Assembly (NCBI RefSeq): GCF_027887165.1
Contig: NC_077232.1
Location: 12,378,755-12,442,754 of the forward strand
Origin: Monodelphis domestica
Lineage: Eukaryota > Chordata > Mammalia > Didelphimorphia > Didelphidae
Reading direction: 5' to 3'
DNA: 64,000 nt
A program made the translations under genes and the position numbers. This document shows positions 40,263-51,607 of this stretch, in pieces; positions within the stretch are counted from its first letter, which is position 1; every line of letters begins with the position of its first letter. Below the pieces are notes generated by a model. That model ran no database searches, was not told where the DNA came from, and saw only the letters and a program-made list of their open reading frames with translations.

Positions 40263-42480
40263 TACTCTATCTACCAACCACTTTGCCAATATAGAGATAA
40301 AAAAGAAAGTGTCTGCCCTCAAGGAGCTCCTAAAAGGAACTTGAATATTCCAACATTCCAAGTTCTAGGTCCCTTCCAGCTCTGATATCCCCTGTTCTGG
40401 GTTCAGAGAGACTCTACTATAGCCAGGGAGGCCTCCTCTAGGTTCCAGGTGAATCGAGGAAGAGAGGTTGGAGGGATGTGGTCCTCCAGAGGCCTCTAAA
40501 AGGCAGGAACAGGCTGAGGAATGACCCTCTCCCTGGTCGGTCCTTCTCATCTCCTTTTCTCCCAATTGGCCCCTCTTCCAATTCCTAAATGGGAGAGAGC
40601 CCTTGGCCTAACGTGATGGAGGATTTTATTTATTTATTCATATGATTATTTCTATCATGGAAATGTCCTGAACTATCCTTGAAAAAATTCTGATTGAGCC
40701 CAATTCCTTCATTTTACAGAAGAGACCACTGAGGCCAGAATGGGGAAAGGACTTGTCCAAGGACCCACAGCCAGTGTGTCTGACAGAGCCAGACTCATTT
40801 CTTCACTTCTGATCCTGCAGGTGTTCTTTAGATTGTTTCTAGCTCCATCCTCACCTTCTATCCCTCTTCTTTTTCCTTTATTCATCCCTTCTTTTCTTTG
40901 TCCTCTCCCCTCCACTTCACAGCATCAATTGCATAGGATTCAGACCGAGAAGGGGACTTTGAGGGCATCGACTTTGACCCCCTCATTTTACACAGGATGA
41001 AACTGAGGCCCCGGGAAGGGACTTACCCAGGGTCAGACATTGGTTTAGCAGCAGAGGTAAGATTGGGAAGGTGGGAGTGTCAGATGCCTCCGCGATCAGC
41101 ACACACACGTCCCCCTCCCTCCCTCTCTGTCACCCTGGGCCTGGCTCCCTACTCCCTCCCCAAATCAGCAGTGGGGCCTCATCAGACCCCATGTCCCTCC
41201 TGGGCACTTCCTGCCCTCCTCTCTCTGAGACTTTCCATGACACAAAAGGAAGTCAAATGGATTTTCCATGACCAGTAGAGCCCTGAGCCTGCTTTGCCCT
41301 GGGGTGGAGGCCTGTGGGGTGGGGTGGGGTGAGGGGTGGGGAACTGAGGAGCTCAGGGGGTTCATCTGTCAGTGATCACCTCGGCTGCCTCTGGAGAGGT
41401 GCTGAATCTCTCAATTTGGCCCCACTGCCCGTGGCTGCTGTCCTGCCCCAGGTAATCAGCACCTCCTAAATCTCTCCATTTCTCTCCTTCTCTCCTCTGG
41501 AGGGCCTGGTCTGGGGACAGACACCCTTTGGACTTAGGAGGGGTGGCTGGAGGGAGGGATGGGGGAGGGAGGACCTCAGCTGGGGGGAGGAGCCGCTGAC
41601 TGGAAAGGGAAGAGAGGAGAAGGATGCCCTGAGAAGAATGGGATGTCCTTCCAGAGCTGCGAATCAGCCTTTGGGGGTGCTGCCTTTTGGGGGTCTGCCA
41701 TGGGGTCAGGTGGTCCTGGAAGGAAGCTCAGAAGGCCTCTGGGGCCATCTCTCCTTTGAAAGATGCTTTTGCTTTAGAGGCAGGAAACAGCCCAGAGAGT
41801 GTACAGTCACACAGCGATCAAGGGCAGTCACAGCTCGAATGAAGTCTTTAACAGCAGTCCGGGGGTCTTGCCATGGGAGCCCACCGCTCTCAGCAAGCCG
41901 GCCTTTCAAACCTCTGCCAAGTGGCTGGGGACTTGATCAGCCTCATCTGGGCCTGCTGTCCCACTGGGACAAGAGGCCTCGCCCAACCCGAGCCTGGGGC
42001 AAACATCTATTGGGGCAGACAGTGGGATTGTGGGAGAATCATCCCATCAGAGCTAGAAGGGCCCTGGAGGCCATCTGTTCTGTTCCGTTCGGTTGAATGA
42101 AACCAGCTACCACCATCTCCCCTCCTTGGTCAAGGCCCTACGGTTCAGCCCTCTCCTTTTACGTGGGGTGAAACTGAGGCTTGGAGCTGGCAGGTTACAA
42201 AGCCCGAGGTCTAGGGATGCCTTGACGGATAAAGATGGATTTGGGTGTCTGTTGGGAAAGGAAGTGAGCCTGAAGGCGAGAAGGAGAAGGGAGAGAAGAA
42301 GGGAAGGGGATGGGGACCGGGCAGGATGGAGAGATGGGCTTTTCCCCCTCGCTCTGATTTTAGAGGTGGGGGCGGCTTTCTTTTCCAGAATCGAACCCTT
42401 GTCTTTCACTTGCACCAAGTGTGTGGGAAGTCTCATTCCTGGCTTTGGGGGCAGGGGGAGACAGAATGGTCCAAAGGGCA
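40263..42480. other. Intergenic DNA, largely unique
   Basis: No gene recognised. MIR-like pieces at 40690-40790 and 40950-41040. 41050-42110 is mainly unique, GC-rich DNA. 42110-42480 is unique with a MIR-like piece. A TTTATTTATTTATTC run is at about 40625-40640. Confidence 0.55.
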
Positions 42481-42501
42481 AGGCTCTGACTCAATGGAAA
42501 G

Positions 42502-42502
<1 letters not shown>

Positions 42503-42571
<69 letters not shown>
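42503..42571. repeat. (GT)n microsatellite
   Basis: About 34 uninterrupted GT units. Confidence 0.98.
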
Positions 42572-42572
<1 letters not shown>

Positions 42573-42964
42573 GGGGTAGGGATGATCGCCCAGTGGCAGG
42601 CCAAGCTTAGAAGGAACTCAGAATGACTGAATTCAGAAATACAAATAGGCCCTGAGATTAGTCACTAATCTCTTCTCAGAACCTCAGTTTTCTCTTCTGT
42701 AAAACGAGGGGGCTGGTCCTGGTGGTCTCCAAGGTTCTTGACGGCTCTAATATGCTATGAATTCAGATTGGTTTGCTTGTTTGGAGGGAAGGTGTAAGAC
42801 TGGTGTAGACAGAGAGCAGGAGGATGTTCCTCAGGTCTTGGGAGACCTAAGATACCCTTCCAGCTCTGCCACCAACTCGCTGAGCCCACTTAGGCTGGTC
42901 ATTTCCCCTCTCTGGGTCTCAGTTTTCCCACTTATAAAATGATAATGTTGGACTAGATTCTGAG

Positions 42965-43495
42965 TTCTAACATCTCCCCTCCCCCTAGTTCTAATGTTCT
43001 AAGTTTGAAAATTCTTCCCACCTCTGACATTCTATTCTATGTTCTAGGCTCCCTTTCAACTCTGTCATTTGGTTTTCTGTTCTAAGCTCTCACTTAGGTC
43101 TTGCATTCTATTCTATAGTCTAAAGTTCTTCTCAGTTCCAACAATCTGTCCTATGTTCTAAGTTCCCACTTAGCTCTTTCATTTTGTTTTCTGTTCTAAG
43201 TTCCCTCTCAGCCCCAACAATCTGTCCTGTGTTCTAAGCTCCCACTTAGCTCTTGCATTCTATTCTATGGTCTAAAGCTTCTTCTCAGTTCCAACAATCT
43301 GTCCTATGTTCTAAGTTCCCACTTAGCTCTTTCATTTTGTTTTCTGTTCTAAGCTCCCTCAGTCTCAACATTCTATTCTGAATTCTAAGTTCTCTCTCAA
43401 TTCCAATATTCTATTCTGTGGTTCTAAGCTCCCTCTTCACTGACATTCTGTTCTGTTCTAAGCTCCTTTTCAGCACTATCATTCTACCTCTTAAA
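42965..43495. repeat. 38-bp minisatellite with a 152-bp higher-order unit
   Basis: About 13 diverged units of 37-39 bp built on TTCTAAGYTCCC-, CTCAGYTC- and CAATCTGTCCTATG-like words. Four monomers form a 152-bp block seen twice (TTGCATTCTATTCTAT at 43101 and 43253). The monomer resembles the CCTTCCAGCTCTAACATTCTA-like 3' end of CORE-SINE/L2 elements. Confidence 0.88.
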
Positions 43496-44320
43496 CCCCC
43501 TTGAAACTCTGACAGCTTCTATTCTAGACTCCTTTTTGGCCGTCCCTTGATATGATCCCTATTCCATGATGCCATCTGCTTGGTATCTTTCCAGAGTGGA
43601 GTGCCTCATGCTACCCCAACTCACCTCATTTTTCTTGGGCCTCTGATTCTGCCTTGTACTTTGAGAGAGCTACATTGGCGAGCCTGGCTAACTAACTCTA
43701 TGAATGTGAATTTGAAGCAGGATCGCCCTTGCCCTTCAGGCTTAGAGCTGGAGATAAGGACAGGAAGGTGGCACCTAGAACCAAGGCTCAGGAGGCCTCA
43801 GGGACAGTGCTCTATGACTGAAGAGGAACCCTGATCATCAGAGCAATCCCAAAGCTCTAGTGTATTGTTGCCCTTTGATTAGTCAAGCCAGCATTAAAGT
43901 GCCCAGAGTTCTAGATCAGCTCTCCATAAACCATTCATCATAGTTCTGGGTCTTCTGCTTACCAGCTCTGAGATTTAATGGATTACAGTCTCAGGATGAG
44001 TCCACAGTTTGATCTGGAGGTCAAGAAAGCTGAGGTGACCTTGGGTACTAAGACCCCCAAGTGATCTGGCTCCCAGGAATGGGGTCTAAGGAGGTGAAAA
44101 TCTTACTGGCGGGTGTCCTGCTCAGTCAGAGCACACCTGGAGCATTGTACTCAGCTCTAGAGACCAGACTTTAGGGAGGGTGTTGATAAAGGAGGCTCTA
44201 GAGGGAGGGTCTAGAGTTCATGTCATGAAAAATGGTTGAAGGCACTAGGGTGGTTCAGCCTGGAGAAGAGTAGACTTAGTGGGATTTGGTTTCTGTAAGT
44301 ATTTATTTTAAAAGGGTCAT
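43496..44320. other. Intergenic unique DNA
   Basis: No feature recognised except a short segment around 44100-44290 (CCTGGAGCATTGTACTCAGC ... GGTTCAGCCTGGAGAAGAGTAG) that resembles a dispersed mammalian repeat of unknown class. Confidence 0.45.
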
Positions 44321-44321
44321 C

Positions 44322-44640
44322 AGAGGGCAGGTAGGTGGCACAGTGGATTGAGAATCGGGCCCAGAGATGGGAGGCCCTGGGTTCAAATTTGGCCTCAGAC
44401 ACTTCCAAGCTGTGTGACCCTGGACAAGTCCCTTAACCCCCATTATCTAGCCCTTACTGCTCTTCTGCCTTGGAACTAATACACAGTATGGATTCTAAGA
44501 AGGAAAGTAAGAGTTAAAAATAAAATATAATAATAAAATAAATATAAATAAATTATAAAATATATAACACAATAAAAATGAAATAAATAAGAAGAAAAGA
44601 AATATAAAGAAAAGAAAAAGAAAAAAGTAGAAATGATCCA
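44322..44640 (+). mobile_element. tRNA-derived SINE family A with expanded A/T-rich tail
   Basis: GGGCAGGTAGGTGGCACAGT, GGTTCAAATTTGGCCTCAG and CTGCTCTTCTGCCTTGG, ending near 44515. It is followed by about 120 bp of AATAAA/ATAAAT-rich microsatellite grown from the tail. Confidence 0.92.
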
Positions 44641-44818
44641 CTTATGACATAGACAAGATTTAGATTTGTTCTCTTTGGCCCCAGAAGACAGAACTAGGAA
44701 CAAGGGAGGAAAGTCACAAAGAGTCAGATTAAGGCTGATGCCACCTAAAAGCTTCCTAACAAAGAGAGCCATTCAATAGGGAGATAGTCCATCTTCAGAG
44801 GGTAGTAAATACCCCTTC

Positions 44819-45069
44819 ATTGTTGTTGTTCAGTTGTGTCCAATTCTTGGTGACTCCATTTGGGGTTTTCTTGGCAGAGATACTGGAGCGGCTGGCCATT
44901 TCCTTCTCCAGATCATTTTACAGATGAGGAAACCGAGGCAAACAGGGTAAAGTGACTTGCCCAAGGTCACATAGCTAGTAGGTGTCCAAGGCCAGATTTG
45001 GACTTAGAAAGATGAGTCTTTCTGCCTCCAGGCTGGCCACTCTCTTTATTGTACCACCTCGCTGCCCCT
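44819..45069 (-). mobile_element. SINE family B, antisense
   Basis: TTGTTGTTGTTCAGTTGTGTC, CATTTGGGGTTTTCTTGGCAG, ACTGGAGCGGCTGGCCATTT and CCTTCTCCAG (BovB-like words), then the reverse-complemented tRNA head CCACCTCGCTGCCCC. Confidence 0.93.
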
Positions 45070-45710
45070 ACTTCAGTTTGAAGCTGGAGGACCTTTCCTG
45101 AGGATTCTTTTGGAGGCACGTGCTGGACTCCTTACCTTCCGAAGTCCTTCCAGCCCTGAATTTCTGGGATTCTGAAATTTTGTGTGATCTCTGGCAAGTC
45201 AGCTCTTCCTGGGCCCCTCTTTACCCACCTTCAGAGCGGGAGGACCTAATAAGATATTCAGTTCTTCATCAGATGCCTGAACTCATTGACGTCTAATCGT
45301 TCCACGTGACTCTTGACCACGACCTTCCGTCAGGCCTTCAGGTGTGTCTACCTGGCTCTCTGCAGGGGTCTTTCTGGCCTTTCTGTCTCCCATGGGTGCC
45401 ACTTTCATGGCCCCTGGGCTGTTCTTCTGTTACTTGCCAAGCCCAACTCCTTTTCCGAGCCTCCATTTCCTTGATGGTATCTTTCAGGTAAAGTTGCTTC
45501 GTAATCACAAAGTGCCGTATAAATGTCAGCTACTATTAGTTCAGTGACTTGTGGTTAATTACCCAAAGCGGGGCAGTGATCCGGATAACCCCCAATCCTG
45601 GATAATTGACATTTGGTGTCCTAATGCCTGGCCTCACTCGTGCCGAAGAAATGGTTCTAAAATAATGGGCTTGGCTAAATTATGGCCAATTTTTAAATCC
45701 ACAATGAAAA
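45070..45710. other. Intergenic DNA with degraded repeats
   Basis: An old MIR/L2-like relic lies at about 45150-45540 (GTGTGATCTCTGGCAAGTC ... GCCGTATAAATGTCAGCTACT). Nothing else recognised. Confidence 0.45.
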
Positions 45711-45960
45711 ACCATTTGTTCAGTCATTTTCAGTCACGTTTGACTCTACGTGACCAAATTTGGGGTTTTCTTGGGCAAAGACACGAGTGGTTTGCCATTT
45801 CCTTCTCCAGCTCATTTGTTAGATAAGAAAACTGAGGCCAACAGGATGAAGTGACTTGCCCAGGGTCACACAGCTAGGAAATGTCTGAGGCCAGATTTGA
45901 TCTTTGAGTCTCCTGACTCTAGGTCTGGGACTCTATCCACTGAGCTACCTACCTGCCCTT
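45711..45960 (-). mobile_element. SINE family B, antisense
   Basis: CATTTTCAGTCACGTTTGAC, AATTTGGGGTTTTCTTGGGC, GTTTGCCATTTCCTTCTCC, CACTGAGCTACCTACCTGCC. Confidence 0.92.
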
Positions 45961-46200
45961 AAATCTACTCATTTTACAGATGGGGAAACTGAGGTCCAGA
46001 GAGGGAAGCGACTTGTCCAAGGTCATAAATGGAGGATAGATGAAACATTCCATTTGGTCTTGATGGGTGCTGCGGTCTTGATAGGAGATTGCCTTAACTC
46101 GGAGAGCTGTCCCCAAGGTGGAGTGGACTGCTCTGGCTGCCAATGGCTTGCCCAAGTAGGCATCTTAAATCTCAATGGGATTGCCATTTCTGGAGCATTA

Positions 46201-46227
46201 TTATTGTTGTTGTTGTTGTTGTTGTTT
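46201..46227. repeat. (TTG)n short microsatellite
   Basis: Seven to eight TTG units after TTATTA. Confidence 0.9.
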
Positions 46228-46689
46228 TGGCCACAGATTGGACTAAATCGCTGTCTGACTTGGACATTCTGTGATGACGTAAATAACATCCTTTCTAAAC
46301 TGAATGATGGTCCAACTGATGGAAGCCGTGGGGTCAGGCTAGCTTGACCAAAGGCACGACTGTGTTGGGGAGTTGGCCTATTTATTTTTTAAGAAACGTT
46401 ATGAAGGGAAATTAGTTTGTATTCCCAAAGGTCCCCCGATGGAGAATGAAGGAGAAAGAGAACAGTCATACTGGTGGGATATAGAGAATTTCACAAGGTG
46501 CCGAGAGCCTCAGAGAAGACGTTGCTGGAGAGTTTACGATTTTGTCTTCACATTTTCTATTTTATAGGATTGCTCAGAGTTTGATTTGCCCACATTGTTT
46601 GATTGCACATCAGATTACTCACTATCTCAGGGCGGGGAGAGGGGCAGAAGGGAGGGAGAGAATTTAGAACTCAAAATTTTTATATGACA

Positions 46690-47030
46690 TCTTTGAAAAA
46701 AAATTTTTAATTTGAAATTTTTTATTTAATTAATTGATTTAGGATATTTTCCCATGGTTACATGAGTCATGTTCTTTCCTTCCTCTCTTCCCACCCCCCT
46801 CCCGTAACCAAAGAGCAATTCCTCTGTGTTTTACGTGTGTCATTGATCAAGACCCATTTCCATATTATTAATATTTCCATATTATTAATATTTGCACCAG
46901 GGTGATCTACATCCCCAGTCATATCCCCACCAGCCCATGTGATCTATCATATGTTTTTCTTCTGTGTTTCTACTCCCACAGTTCTTTCTCTGGATGTGGA
47001 AAGCGTTCTTTCTCATAAAGAACTCAAATT
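46690..47030 (-). mobile_element. LINE-1 3' end, antisense
   Basis: ATTTTCCCATGGTTACATGA, GTTTTTCTTCTGTGTTTCTA, CCCACAGTTCTTTCTCTGGA: the reverse complement of the element at 39360-39893. Confidence 0.88.
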
Positions 47031-47319
47031 TTTTAAAAAGAATGTTAAAAATTGTTTTTATGTGTAATAGGAAAAATTAAAATATTAAAAATATTTTGAC
47101 AAGTAATTGGTGGAAAAGATACTATTTACAATAAAAAAATTTTAAATTTATTGTAAATCAATCAACCAGCAAGCATTTACCAAGTGTCTGTTATATGCCA
47201 GGCCCTCATGCTGGGCACAGGAGAGGCAAAATTTAAAATGAATCCATTTCATTAAATATAAAAACCACCAATGAAACTTGCTTTGCAACTATGATATCAA
47301 TTATCATTAAATAAATTAA

Positions 47320-48300
47320 TTTACATGCATAAAATTGATCTTTTCATTAGTTTTCCGCTGTTCATCAGGATTATTTGTCTCTATTTCCACCGCCATTTCC
47401 TGATGATTCTCTGTTCTTTGGCTTTTTCACTTTACATTATTTCACAAAGATCTCTCTGGATTTTGTTTGTTTTCATCATACTTGTCTGTCTTAATTTCAT
47501 TACGGAATTTTATTTAATTAGTGTAACATCATTTATAACAACCATGACTCAATTTCTGCCCACTTAGATTTCTTCTATTTTTTTTAAACATTTGACAAAT
47601 AATTGTTTAGTGCTAGTATGTATCAGGCATTGTGCTAAACAGTAGAGTTACAAAGAAAGGCAAAAGACAATCTTTACTCTCAAAGAGGTCACAGTTTAAT
47701 GTTGCTATAAAAATCTTTGAAAGATAACCTTTTGTTTGTTAATTAATAAGCAAGCTTTTAAAAAATTAATCTCCCTCCCTCCTTGAGCAAATTAAAAAAA
47801 AGAAAGAAAGAAAAGCCTGCAATACATAATTGCATAATCCAGCAAAACAAATCCTCACATTAACATTTCTGAAAATGTGGGTCTCGCTCTGAATTTCAAG
47901 GTCACCATCTCACTGTCAAGAGTTGAGTGGTATCTTTCATCTTCATTCTTTTGGACTTGTGGTTTATCATTGTGTCGATCAGATGAACAGATAGCTTTTT
48001 AAAAATACCTCTTTCAGGGCATATTCCCAACAACGTTATTTTGGTGATAAAGTTTAAGATTAATTTTTGGTAACTTTTACTATGAATTGCTATGTTGTTC
48101 TCCTTGTTTGCAATTTCACCAGCAATAAATGAGTGTATGATTTCTTTAAAAAAAAAATCCCTCCCCCGGTTTGTTGCCTTTAATCATTTTTGTCAATTTC
48201 CAATTGTTTTAATTTTCTTTTTTTTTATAAAGTATAAGGTTGAGTATTTTTAATGCTATTTTTCTCTGAATGTTTTGTTTTAGAGACTTTAAAAAATGAA
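47320..48300 (-). mobile_element. Old LINE-1 3' region, antisense, broken
   Basis: AT-rich segment with CTTTTTCACTTTACATTATTT and TTCATTACGGAATTTTATTT, plus GAATTGCTATGTTGTTCTCC, words of the L1 3' region but highly diverged. A non-L1 dispersed repeat (CAGGCATTGTGCTAAACAGT) interrupts it at about 47585-47700. Confidence 0.6.
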
Positions 48301-48329
48301 GCAAAAAATATCTCTTTTGTCCCTAATTT

Positions 48330-48582
48330 GTCGTTATTGTTCAGTTGTTTCAGTCATGTCTGACTCTCTGTGATCCTGTTTGGGGTTTTCTTGGCAAAGA
48401 TACTGGAGTGCTTTGCCATTTCCTTCTCCAGCTGATTTCACATATGAGGAAACTGAGGCAAACTGAGTTAAGTGACTTGCCCAAGGGTCACCCAGCTAAA
48501 TATCTGAAGTCAGATTTGAACTCAAATTTTCCTGACTCCTGGATGGGTGCTCTATCTACCGTGCCATCTCGTTTCCCTTTAC
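48330..48582 (-). mobile_element. SINE family B, antisense
   Basis: TTATTGTTCAGTTGTTTCAG, GTTTGGGGTTTTCTTGGCAA, GTGACTTGCCCAAGGGTCAC, CTACCGTGCCATCTCG. Confidence 0.93.
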
Positions 48583-49019
48583 AGATAGCCATCATCACAT
48601 TCCCTTCTTCTCATAATATTCTTATAGCATACATTTGCAATAGAACAAATATATCACACTAGGCTCTTTGAACCCTTTTGTGCCCTGGACCCCTTAGGCA
48701 GGCAGTCTGGTAAAGACTCTCAGAATCACGTCAGTTAAGATGGCTGGATCACTGTCAGCAGATTTATGTTTAAATTAGGAGATCACATCTGTCCAGTTTT
48801 GCCTAACCAGACCCGAAGGGGGAAAATTCTATAGAGTTGACTTCATTCACTTCATTCCTTTTCCCTCCCATTTTTCTGTAAGCAAAAGATAAAGATATGA
48901 TGTGACTCAACCTCCCTCCCTGAAAAGGAATGAAATAAATCTATGGGATTACAAAGGAAACCAATTATATTGGAATAGTTATAAATATTTTAAAAACCAA
49001 GTTCATAGACCAGACGTTA

Positions 49020-49480
49020 TGGACTTCTTGATCAGGATTAGACAGAAAGAGACTAAAATATAATTATTTGCAGATGGAATGATAGTATATCCAGAAAATC
49101 CAAATGTTTCCATCAAAAAAGTTAACAAGGACAACAAACAATGATTTCAGCAAGGACACAGCATACAGGATAAAGCCACAAAAAAATCTGCATTCTCATT
49201 GACAAGCCATAAAGATCAAGAAAACATCATAAAATAAGCCATGTTTATAATAGCAACAGAACCCATCAAAAATTTGGAAATTAATTAACCACAATTACAT
49301 ATGACTGGGATAGAGACAATGATTCAACTTTAATGACTGAAATTAAGAAGTCAAATAACTGGAAGCATAGACAATGCCCATGGATAGGTTGGATCAACAT
49401 AGTTAAAATGGCAACATTCTCCCCAAATAATTGATATTTAATGTAATGCTATGCATTCATAGACATGAATATAGGATGTT
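49020..49480 (+). mobile_element. LINE-1 ORF2 fragment (after the reverse transcriptase motif)
   Basis: Translates in part to a degraded ADGMIVYPENP segment. This corresponds to the DD motif followed by MIVYxENP in L1 reverse transcriptase. It then reads PWIGWINIVKMA, matching the WIGRINIVKMA block. Frameshifts and stops break the frame, so it is inactive. Confidence 0.85.
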
Positions 49481-49564
49481 CATACAGGCAGAAATGGCAA
49501 AGGTGGGATTCGAACCAAGGTCCTGAGCTTCATATCCTGAGTCTTTCCATCACACTAAAATGCA

Positions 49565-49965
49565 GGGTTTTTTTAAAAAAAATTTTAATTTTTTAAAATT
49601 TAGAATATCTTTCCCATGGTTACATGATTCATGATCCCCTCCCCTCCCCCTTTTCCCCTCTCCTGGAGCTGACAAGCAATTCCACTGGGTTATACATGTA
49701 TTATTGTTCAGAACCTATTTCCATATAATTCATATTTGCAGTAGAGTGAAAAACCCTAATCATATCCTTATTGCACTATGTGGTTAATCCTATGTTTTTC
49801 TTCTGTGTTTCCGCTCCCCCAGTTCTTTCTCTGGATGTGGATAGCATCTTTCTCATAAGTCCCTCTGGATTGTCCTGGATCATTGCATTGCTGCTAGTAG
49901 AGAAGCCCATTACATTCAATTGTGCACAGTGTATCAGTCTCTGTGCATAATCTTCTGGTTTGAGC
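49565..49965 (-). mobile_element. LINE-1 3' end, antisense
   Basis: CTTTCCCATGGTTACATGAT, TATTTCCATATAATTCATATT, CCAGTTCTTTCTCTGGATGT, TTGTCCTGGATCATTGCATT. Same family as 46690-47030. Confidence 0.9.
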
Positions 49966-49967
49966 GG

Positions 49968-50176
49968 GGCTTTTTTTTTTTAACCCCTTACCTTCTGTTT
50001 TAGAATCAATACTGTATATTGGCTACAAGGCAGAAGAGCAGTCAGGGCTAGGCAATGGGGATTAAGTGAATTGCCCAGGGTCACATAGCTAGGAAGTGTC
50101 TGAGGCCAGATTTGAACCCAGGACCTCCCATCTCTAGGCCTGGCTCTCAGTCTACTGAGCCACCCAGCTGCCCCTG
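49968..50176 (-). mobile_element. tRNA-derived SINE family A, antisense
   Basis: AACCCCTTACCTTCTGTTTT, GGCAATGGGGATTAAGTGAA, TACTGAGCCACCCAGCTGCC. Confidence 0.94.
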
Positions 50177-51410
50177 AGCAGGGCTTTTTTTGAAGGACAC
50201 ATTCACAGAAAACTGTAAGAACTGGATGGACAGGGCACAGCCCTTAGAATCATGACAGCCTTCTGACACTCAGCTGTGTGTGCCTGGGCAAGTCACAATG
50301 TCTCTGAACCTCCGCATTCTCATTTGGAAAAGAAGAGATTTGAGCCAGATGACCACCAAGGTCCCTTCCAAGACTACATCTTTGATTCTTGGATCTCCGG
50401 ATGGATAGAAATGACCCAACATGAAACTGAGCCCAAGCTGAGACCCAGCACTTGTCATCTGAGCAAGGGTTCAGGTGTGATGAGGCATTGCCAAATTGCG
50501 AGGTGCAGAGGCGTGCAGTAAGCACATGCATGAACCTCTGCTCTGCACACTCGGTTTGCAAGGGTTGCTGCAACGCTGATGGTTTAATGGGCTCTCAGAA
50601 TGGATGCCTTGCGGGTGCATTGCCTCCCAGCAAGCTGAGTCTTCCCTTTGAGGCATGGAAAGTGGGGGGAGGAGGTCTCTGCATGAGAAGAGAGTCAGAC
50701 CATGGCCCAGCCACATGGGGCATGGGTGGGGGTGGGGGCCCGGTCACAGGCTCATGGAGTGTCCACATAGGAAGGGTCCTTCCAGGCAGCCTTAGTTTTA
50801 CTCCCACATTTCCCAGAAGGGGGAACCAAGCTTGAGATAGAAATGACTTGGTCAAAGTCACACCCAGCGTGCAAGAAACTGGACTGCGTCTGGAGTCAGA
50901 GGACCAGAGGAGTCATGGAATTGCCCAATTAGAATTGGAAGGGACCTCAGAAACCGGCTACCCCAACCCTCTCATTTTACAGACAAGGAAACTGAGGTCC
51001 AGGGATGGGGAGGGTCACACTTAGACTCAGAGGTCCAAGTCCCACAGAGGTTATTTCTCTAGAGTTGGAAGGAACCTCAGAGACTGGCTAGTCCGACTCT
51101 CTCATTTTACAAATGGGGAGACTGAGGCCAAGGGAAGGAAGTGACCAAAAGTCCCCCACCTAACAGCGGCTCCCAAAGATGACTTTCCATCTACTCTGAC
51201 ATTTATCTGGTTTCTCCTAGTAGATTAACTACCAATGGAATAGATTGGGGGAAATGGCCTCGGCAATCTAGGCTGTGGGGGATAAAGGACTCACCTTAAC
51301 AAAACTTCAAGGACAACTGGGAACCAACATGGCAGAAAGCAGGTTCAGATCACTAGCTCACCCCCGATACCAAGAGGGGAGATGATTTAGCCATAAAGGG
51401 TGAGAGGAGG
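50177..51410. other. Intergenic DNA with MIR-like copies
   Basis: MIR-like at about 50225-50390 (+). A pair of antisense CTCATTTTACAGACAAGGAAAC and CTCATTTTACAAATGGGGAG copies lies at about 50930-51010 and 51090-51160. The rest is unique; 50580-50830 is GC-rich. Confidence 0.55.
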
Positions 51411-51607
51411 GGGCAGCTGGGTGGCTCAGTGGATTGAGAGTCAGGCCTAGAGATGGAAGGTCCTGGGTTCAAATCTGACCTCGGACACTTTCTAGCTTGG
51501 TGACCCTGGCCAAGTCACTTGACCCCCATTGCCTAGCCCTTACTGCTCTTCTGCCTTAGGACCAATACACAGTATTGATTCTAAGATGGAAGGGAACTTT
51601 TTTTAAA
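51411..51607 (+). mobile_element. tRNA-derived marsupial SINE, family A
   Basis: GGGGGCAGCTGGGTGGCTCA, GGGTTCAAATCTGACCTCGG, CTGCTCTTCTGCCTTAGGAC. It ends at the start of an L1 3' end, so it likely inserted beside it. Confidence 0.94.

Noticed and set aside
47325..47567. 80-residue hydrophobic frame resembling a membrane protein
   Set aside because: It falls in antisense L1 3' sequence; the hydrophobicity reflects T-rich codons.
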